Assembly (NCBI GenBank): GCA_947258495.1
Contig: CAMYIN010000019.1
Coordinates: 1-56,622, forward strand
Direction of reading: 5' to 3'
DNA: 56,622 nucleotides
DNA from: an uncultured Gammaproteobacteria bacterium
GTDB lineage: Bacteria > Pseudomonadota > Gammaproteobacteria > Arenicellales > JAANXG01
Under the pieces are notes generated by a model that had not been told where the DNA came from, did not search any database, and worked only from the letters and a program-made list of their open reading frames with translations. Of this stretch, positions 52,060-56,622 are shown in pieces. How positions within the stretch are numbered: the first letter of the stretch is position 1; the number at the start of each line of letters is the position of its first letter. Made by a program: the position numbers and the translations under genes.

Positions 52060-53460
52060 ATGACCAACACCATTAGGCTGTGGTTGGCGGCGGGTTTGAC
52101 GCTGTCGATCGCGGCGTGTACCACGGTACCCGAAGACAACGGCATGTCGCGCGTACAGGAACTCCTCGACGAGAACCCCGGGCCGCACGATGTGAAGGCG
52201 GTGATCAATCCGGAGGACCCGATGAGCGCCGAGGAGATCACACAGATCCTGTCGGCCCCGCTCGGCATCGCCGATGCCGAACGGATGTCGCTCGAGGTCA
52301 ACCCGGAAGCCAAGGCAAGCCTGCTGCGCGTGGGCATTGCGGAAGCCGACTATGCCCAGGCTGGGCGGATGGAGAACCCCGGCTTTACCCTGGAGCGTTT
52401 CGGCAGTGACGAGTACGCGGCATCGCTCCTGTTCGACATCGGCGGTTTGGTGCTGATGCCGCTGCGCAGGCAGGTCGAGGCGCGCCGACTGGAGATGGCA
52501 CGCTACGAAGCCGCGGCCGCGGTGCTGGACCACATCGTGAGCACCCGGCGGGCGTGGATCAATGCCGTTGCCCAGCGTCAGCAGACCGGCCTGATGCAGC
52601 GGGCGGTGGAGTCGGCACAGACTGGCAACAACATGATCCGGCAGATGGCTGCCCTCGGGCACAGCAACATCATCGAAGCTGCCGAATCGGAGATCCTTTT
52701 GCACCAACTGCAGGCATCGCTGGCCAGGCAGAGGCTGGCGGAACTCGCGGCGAAGGAGGCCCTGATCCGCCAGCTTGGCCTGTGGGGTGAACACGCCAGG
52801 ATGATCGACCTGCCCGACCAGCTGCCTGAACTCCCGGCCGTGCTTGTGGATTTCGAGGCGGTGGAGCGTGAGGCGATCGAGAACCGGCTGGATGTCCAGA
52901 TCGCCCGACTGAACCTGGAGAGGATGGCCAAGAACCTCGACCTCACGCGACTCAACCCGTTCCTGTCGAGTATCGAACTCGGACCCCAGCGGGAAACGGT
53001 GGAGGGCATCGATGCCGACGGGTATGAGCTCGAGCTGCGCATCCCGATCTTCGACGCCGGCGGCGTACAGAACGCAAAGGCCCGGACCGTGTTCGACCAG
53101 GCCCAGGCCCAGGCCGAGGCGGTGGCAATCAGCGCGGCCTCGGAGTCCCGGCAGGCGCTGATCGCGTATCAGACCACGTGGGAAGTGGCCAAGCAGTTTG
53201 GGAGTACGCTCGTCCCGCTGCGCCAGCGCATCAGCCAGGAGCGGCTGCTCATGTACAACGGCATGCTGATGAGTGTCTTCGACCTGCTCGCCGATGTCCG
53301 TTCGGCGGCCGTGCTGGAATCCAACTACGTCGACGCGGTGCGCGACTTCTGGCTGGCAGATGCGAATCTGCAGAGCACGATGACCGGTGCAGGGGATACG
53401 CCCATGCGTTTCGAGAGCGCCAGGATTTCCCCCGAAGCTGGGGGAGGCGAGGGCCATTGA
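52060..53460 (+). CDS. TolC-family outer-membrane efflux lipoprotein
   Basis: Length 466 aa. A lipoprotein signal (LAAGLTLSIAACTT) anchors it to the outer membrane. The remainder is two rounds of long helices with Ala, Gln and Glu heptads and short beta hairpins, the OEP pattern (for example AKASLLRVGIAEADYAQAGR and RLDVQIARLNLERMAKNLD). CusC-type channels in copper efflux have this form. The RND pump and membrane-fusion subunits expected with it are not in the operon, so it either uses partners encoded elsewhere or serves a different task. Ribosome site AAGGAG. Followed 21 nt later by the multicopper oxidase gene. Confidence 0.9.
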   Translation: MTNTIRLWLAAGLTLSIAACTTVPEDNGMSRVQELLDENPGPHDVKAVINPEDPMSAEEITQILSAPLGIADAERMSLEVNPEAKASLLRVGIAEADYAQAGRMENPGFTLERFGSDEYAASLLFDIGGLVLMPLRRQVEARRLEMARYEAAAAVLDHIVSTRRAWINAVAQRQQTGLMQRAVESAQTGNNMIRQMAALGHSNIIEAAESEILLHQLQASLARQRLAELAAKEALIRQLGLWGEHARMIDLPDQLPELPAVLVDFEAVEREAIENRLDVQIARLNLERMAKNLDLTRLNPFLSSIELGPQRETVEGIDADGYELELRIPIFDAGGVQNAKARTVFDQAQAQAEAVAISAASESRQALIAYQTTWEVAKQFGSTLVPLRQRISQERLLMYNGMLMSVFDLLADVRSAAVLESNYVDAVRDFWLADANLQSTMTGAGDTPMRFESARISPEAGGGEGH

Positions 53461-53481
53461 GCATCACATTGGAGAAAGAAC

Positions 53482-54765
53482 ATGACTACTAGACGACAAT
53501 TTTTAGCTGGCGCCGGTATGGCGCTTGGTGCGGGGCTGGTGTCCCGCGCTTCTCTGGCCGCGCTGCCCGATTCGCCGAGCTCCACTTCGTCCGCGATGCA
53601 GCCGCCGGAGGAACCCGCCACCGGACCCTGGTTCAACCCGGTGGTGACGCTGAATGGCTGGTCGCTTCCCTGGCGTATGAAAAACGGCTGGAAAGAGTTC
53701 CATCTGACCGCCGAGGCGGTAGAGCGCGAGATGGCGCCGGGCATGGTCGCCCGGCTGTGGGGATACAACGGACAGAGCCCCGGACCCACCATCGAGTGTG
53801 TGGAGGGTGACAAGATCCGCATCTTCGTCACCAACCGCCTGCCCGAACACACCACCATCCACTGGCACGGGATCTTCCTGCCGGCGGGGATGGACGGGGT
53901 TGGAGGGCTCAACCAGCCGCAGATCCCGCCGGGAAAGACCTATGTCTACGAGTTCGAGCTCAAGCAGTCCGGCACGTTCATGTACCACCCGCACGCGGAT
54001 GAGATGGTGCAGATGGCCATGGGCATGATGGGATCGCTGGTGGTGCATCCCAAGGACCCGGAGGAGCACAAGGTGGACCGCGACTTCTGCTTTCTGCTCA
54101 ACGCCTACGACATAGAGCCCGGCACCATGACGGCGAAGATAAACACCATGCTCGACTTTAATATCTGGTCGTGGAACAGCCGGGTGTTCCCGGGCATCGA
54201 TCACCTGGTCTGCCGCCAGGACGATCGGGTCAGGGTGCGCATGGGCAACCTGACCATGACTAATCATCCGATCCACGTGCACGGACTGAAGTTCGAAGTG
54301 GCCTGTACCGACGGCGGATGGGTCCGGCCGGAGGCGCGCTGGCCCGAGGTCACCATCGACATTGCGGTCGGGCAGATGCGCGCAATCGAGTTCATCGCCG
54401 ATGCCCCGGGGGACTGGGCCATGCACTGCCACAAGTCCCACCACACCATGAACCCCATGGGCCACGACGTACCGAACATGATCGGCGTGGACCAGCGGCC
54501 GGTGCAGCGGAGCTTGAGCACGCTGGTGCCGGGCTACATGGTCATGGGCGAGCGCGGTATGGCCGAGATGGGCGAGATGGTAATGCCCCTGCCGCGCAAC
54601 ACGTTACCCATGATGACCGGGGAAGGCCCGTTCGGGCCGATCGAGATGGGTGGGATGTTGACCGTGCTCAAGGTCCGCAAGGACCAGCCCCACGGCGACT
54701 TCACAGATCCGGGCTGGTACGACTATCCCCCGGGCACGGTATCGTACGAGTACGAAGCTACTTAA
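53482..54765 (+). CDS. Tat-exported multicopper oxidase
   Basis: Length 427 aa. The N-terminus MTTRRQFLAGAGMALGAG has the twin-arginine signal, so it folds before export to the periplasm. Copper ligands: HWHG in the N-terminal cupredoxin domain, YHPHADEM at the trinuclear site, HPIHVHG near residue 260, and AMHCHKSHHTMNPM containing the Cys-His path and the Type-1 His, with Met possible as axial ligand. Two large cupredoxin modules fit a two- or three-domain oxidase of about 430 residues. The C-terminal part is Met-rich (MGERGMAEMGEMVMPL), as in CopA and CueO-type enzymes that oxidise Cu(I). It is preceded by GGAG and is 35 nt upstream of a cupredoxin gene. Confidence 0.93.
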   Translation: MTTRRQFLAGAGMALGAGLVSRASLAALPDSPSSTSSAMQPPEEPATGPWFNPVVTLNGWSLPWRMKNGWKEFHLTAEAVEREMAPGMVARLWGYNGQSPGPTIECVEGDKIRIFVTNRLPEHTTIHWHGIFLPAGMDGVGGLNQPQIPPGKTYVYEFELKQSGTFMYHPHADEMVQMAMGMMGSLVVHPKDPEEHKVDRDFCFLLNAYDIEPGTMTAKINTMLDFNIWSWNSRVFPGIDHLVCRQDDRVRVRMGNLTMTNHPIHVHGLKFEVACTDGGWVRPEARWPEVTIDIAVGQMRAIEFIADAPGDWAMHCHKSHHTMNPMGHDVPNMIGVDQRPVQRSLSTLVPGYMVMGERGMAEMGEMVMPLPRNTLPMMTGEGPFGPIEMGGMLTVLKVRKDQPHGDFTDPGWYDYPPGTVSYEYEAT

Positions 54766-54800
54766 GCGCTATAGAACAGACACTTGAACTGGAGAAAGAA

Positions 54801-55286
54801 ATGAAACTGAAACACACCATGATATTTCCCCCGCTGCTGGCGCTCGCCGTAGTTTCCGCGCCCGCATTCAGCCACTCGGAAGATAAGGTTGAGGCGGACT
54901 ATGATCCGGTGGAAACCGAGTTCGGGAACTACGAGCCCGATTTGCACGCGAGCCGCACGCTGGAAGTGGAGATGAGTGATGATATGAAATTCACCCCTGA
55001 AGTCATCCGGGTGAAACAGGGAGAGGTGCTCAAGATCGTCCACCACAACAAGGGGAAACTGCTGCACGAGTTCGTGTTGGGGACCCCGGAAACCCTGGCG
55101 CAGCACGCCGAGATGATGAAGAAATTCCCCAACATGGAGCACGCCGAGCCCTATATGGCGCACGTCCAGCCAGGCGAGACGATGGAGATGATCTGGAAGT
55201 TCTCCAAGGCTGGAGAGTTCGCTTTTGGCTGCTTGATCCCGGGCCACTTCGATTCCGGAATGAAAGGCACCGTAATCGTCGAGTAG
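54801..55286 (+). CDS. Periplasmic cupredoxin (blue copper-like protein)
   Basis: Length 161 aa. The signal peptide is about residues 1-25 (LLALAVVSAPAFSHS). The mature domain is a plastocyanin/azurin-like fold: FTPEVIRVKQGEVLKIVHHN, KLLHEFVLGTP with the first His ligand, then FAFGCLIPGHFDSGMKGTVIVE giving Cys, His and Met ligands of a Type-1 copper site. The segment AEMMKKFPNMEHAEPYMAH is Met/His-rich. GGAGAAAGAA precedes ATG. Last gene of the copper operon. It may pass electrons or copper to and from the multicopper oxidase. Confidence 0.93.
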   Translation: MKLKHTMIFPPLLALAVVSAPAFSHSEDKVEADYDPVETEFGNYEPDLHASRTLEVEMSDDMKFTPEVIRVKQGEVLKIVHHNKGKLLHEFVLGTPETLAQHAEMMKKFPNMEHAEPYMAHVQPGETMEMIWKFSKAGEFAFGCLIPGHFDSGMKGTVIVE

Positions 55287-55984
55287 CGGGCGTATCGGCG
55301 CTGCCCGGTGAACTCGGTCCTGGCGGCGATCGGTACTTTCGGAAAAAGGGGTGGGGTGACTGCAATAAGGTCACTCCGACCCCGCTTATGGTTATCGTCC
55401 CCGGTTTGTGTTCGCCCGTATAGTTGGCGGCCCGGGTATGCAGGGCAGAGCCCATCCGCTATCCATAAAGAAGACATGAGACGGGACGTCTTCCCAAGGA
55501 ACAAAGAAAAGAGCCACGCTAGATGTACTGGATCAGAAACCAAACGTCCGCTCCTGGCCGGCGGCTGTCTATTGCACTGCACTATCAACGTGCGGTTCTC
55601 CGCGACAACTTCATCGGTGAGGGCAACGCCCGGACCCGTTAAGGGTTGTTAGACGCCTGCCCGAGAGTGGCGCACGATTCGCGGCAAGCCGAGGTGCGGG
55701 CAGGCGTCTAACAAGCCTCGAGGGAGGAAACCGCGGGATGGTGTCGCGGATGTTTATCTATGAGGATTGATAGGAGGCGAGTTGTGGTTGCGTGGCGCGG
55801 TTCGAAGTGTTTGGTTTCCGCGGGCGCGACGATGTGATTGCTTTGCTGGGTTTGCCGCTGAAGTTGTGTACGTGATGGAGCCGGAAATTAGGATGAAGAA
55901 GGCGCTGTGCAACATTGATCCCACACACGTCGTTTTCGCGGCGTGCCGGTTCGGTCGGTGTGTGTATTTTTCGTGGCACGAAGC
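55287..55984. other. 698-nt non-coding region between the copper operon and the IS91-type gene
   Basis: No supportable gene; short overlapping frames on both strands are consistent with transposon-end DNA. It contains an imperfect palindrome at 55348-55383 (GGGGTGGGGTGAC versus GTCACTCCGACCCC) and an 18-bp perfect inverted repeat at 55646-55714. The part nearest 55984 should include the 3' end of the IS91-type element. Confidence 0.55.
55646..55714. repeat. 18-bp perfect inverted repeat with 33-nt loop
   Basis: Arms TTGTTAGACGCCTGCCCG (55646-55663) and CGGGCAGGCGTCTAACAA (55697-55714) are exact reverse complements. The arms contain GTTAGAC and GTCTAAC, the core words of integron attC sites, but in the opposite order to an attC. 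No integrase is nearby. Confidence 0.85.
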
Positions 55985-56622
55985 TCATACCGGGGGTGCT
56001 CGTGCTTGGTAGGTAGGCGGCAGGGTATCGATGCGGGTCATAGCCGTGCCGCACGTGGGGCATACGTAGGTATTGTGGGGTATGTGGCTATGCTCGTTGT
56101 CGTTGGTGGCTTCGACTTCGGTGTGTTCGTTATTCTGGTGGAGCAGAAGGGTGCGCAGTCGTTTCAGGTTTGGATTGCGTACGGGGTTGGCGAACAGCCC
56201 GCAGTGGCGGATGCGATGGAAGCCTTTGGGGAGGACGTGGAGGAGGAAGCGGCGGATGAACTCGTCCGCGGCCAGGGTCATGGTTTTGTAGCGTTTGTGG
56301 TGCTTGGCACGATAGTCCTTCCATTTAAACATAACCCCCTGCTGATCGTAGGCGACGAGTCGGTGATTGGAGATGGCGACGCGATGGGTATAGCGAGAGA
56401 GGTATTCGAGGACGGCCTTAGGTCCGGCAAAGGGGCGTTTGGCGTACACCACCCAGTCGGTGTGGCGCAACGGGGCGAGGAAATCGGCGAAGGCTCCAGT
56501 ATTTGCGAGGGCTTGGTGTTGGCCGTAGAACCGCAGACGACCTTGTCGGTGCGCCGTGTTCAGTTGTTCGAGGAACACGCGCCGGAAGTATCGCGACAGT
56601 ACGCGCACGGGCAGGAAGAAGC
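55985..56622 (-). mobile_element. IS91-family transposase, C-terminal part
   Basis: The frame is open to the window edge (N-terminal part beyond 56622) and about 212 codons are visible. Landmarks of IS91/IS801-type Y2 transposases are FADFLAPLRHTDWVVYAKRPFAGP, read in pieces, YLSRYTHRVAISNHRL, KWKDYRAKHHKRYKTM, FIRRFLLHVLPKGFHRIRH and the C-terminal zinc-knuckle-like CPTCGTAM. These elements move by rolling-circle transposition and can mobilise adjacent DNA at one end. Here that end faces the copper operon. The N-terminal zinc finger and one catalytic-tyrosine region are outside the window, so intactness cannot be judged. Confidence 0.9.

Noticed and set aside
55646-55714. Integron attC site
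   Set aside because: Core words are in the wrong order for one attC, no cassette or integrase is seen; reported only as an inverted repeat.
55758-56063. Overlapping short frames on both strands at the end of the IS91-type gene
   Set aside because: They overlap each other and the transposase end and show no domain; most likely transposon terminal DNA.

Overview
The window looks like chromosomal DNA of a GC-rich, probably chemolithotrophic gammaproteobacterium. Three things point to sulfur oxidation and autotrophy: a QmoAB-HdrCB-type electron-transfer module (heterodisulfide-reductase-like flavoproteins that normally couple to APS reductase), a CbbQ/CbbO-type AAA+/VWA pair, and ribulose-phosphate 3-epimerase. 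The other housekeeping genes (hemH, nadA, degQ, prc, sohB, amt) are of proteobacterial type. No rRNA, tRNA or CRISPR array was found. All assignments come from reading the sequence and translated motifs; no database search was run.

Layout. 1-13.9 kb is a long run of minus-strand genes. In order of transcription these are a MacAB-like export system (membrane-fusion protein, ATPase, two FtsX-type permeases), an AddB-like nuclease and an AddA-like helicase-nuclease, a 5'-nucleotidase, a small membrane protein, the periplasmic protease DegQ and Rpe (cut by the window edge). 14.2-20.1 kb holds a GST-like protein, a 25-codon ORF, a DUF523/DUF1722 protein, ferrochelatase, and nrtR-nadA with a clear palindromic operator in the core promoter, followed by a small membrane protein. 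20.2-26.3 kb has a Sel1-repeat Ser/Thr kinase divergent from a fused HyuAB/5-oxoprolinase. A lysine-rich histone-H1-like protein and an AT-rich spacer follow.

27.4-35.9 kb is the most distinctive metabolic region. A cbbQ-cbbO pair is transcribed away from qmoA-qmoB-hdrC-hdrB, and no RuBisCO gene lies nearby. 36-49.3 kb is mixed housekeeping: HAD phosphatase, SohB, Prc, a DWARF1-like FAD oxidoreductase, an ammonium transporter with a good sigma-54 promoter and an NtrC-type site, an alkyltransferase-like protein, a MgtC/DUF4010 protein, a J-domain/VWA-like/DUF6279 cluster, a SpmA-SpmB fusion and a rhodanese.

49.3-56.6 kb is accessory DNA. It starts with a hairpin-rich repeat element, one arm of which recurs at 26.28 kb. 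The decayed remains of a TRAP transporter operon (dctP, dctQ, dctM fragments) follow. Next comes a copper-handling operon: a small His/Cys secreted protein, a double CusF-domain protein, a TolC-type lipoprotein, a Tat-exported multicopper oxidase and a cupredoxin. The window ends in a non-coding stretch with an 18-bp perfect inverted repeat and a partial IS91-family transposase. Remnants, repeats and a transposase around the copper genes suggest a recombination-prone, probably acquired segment.
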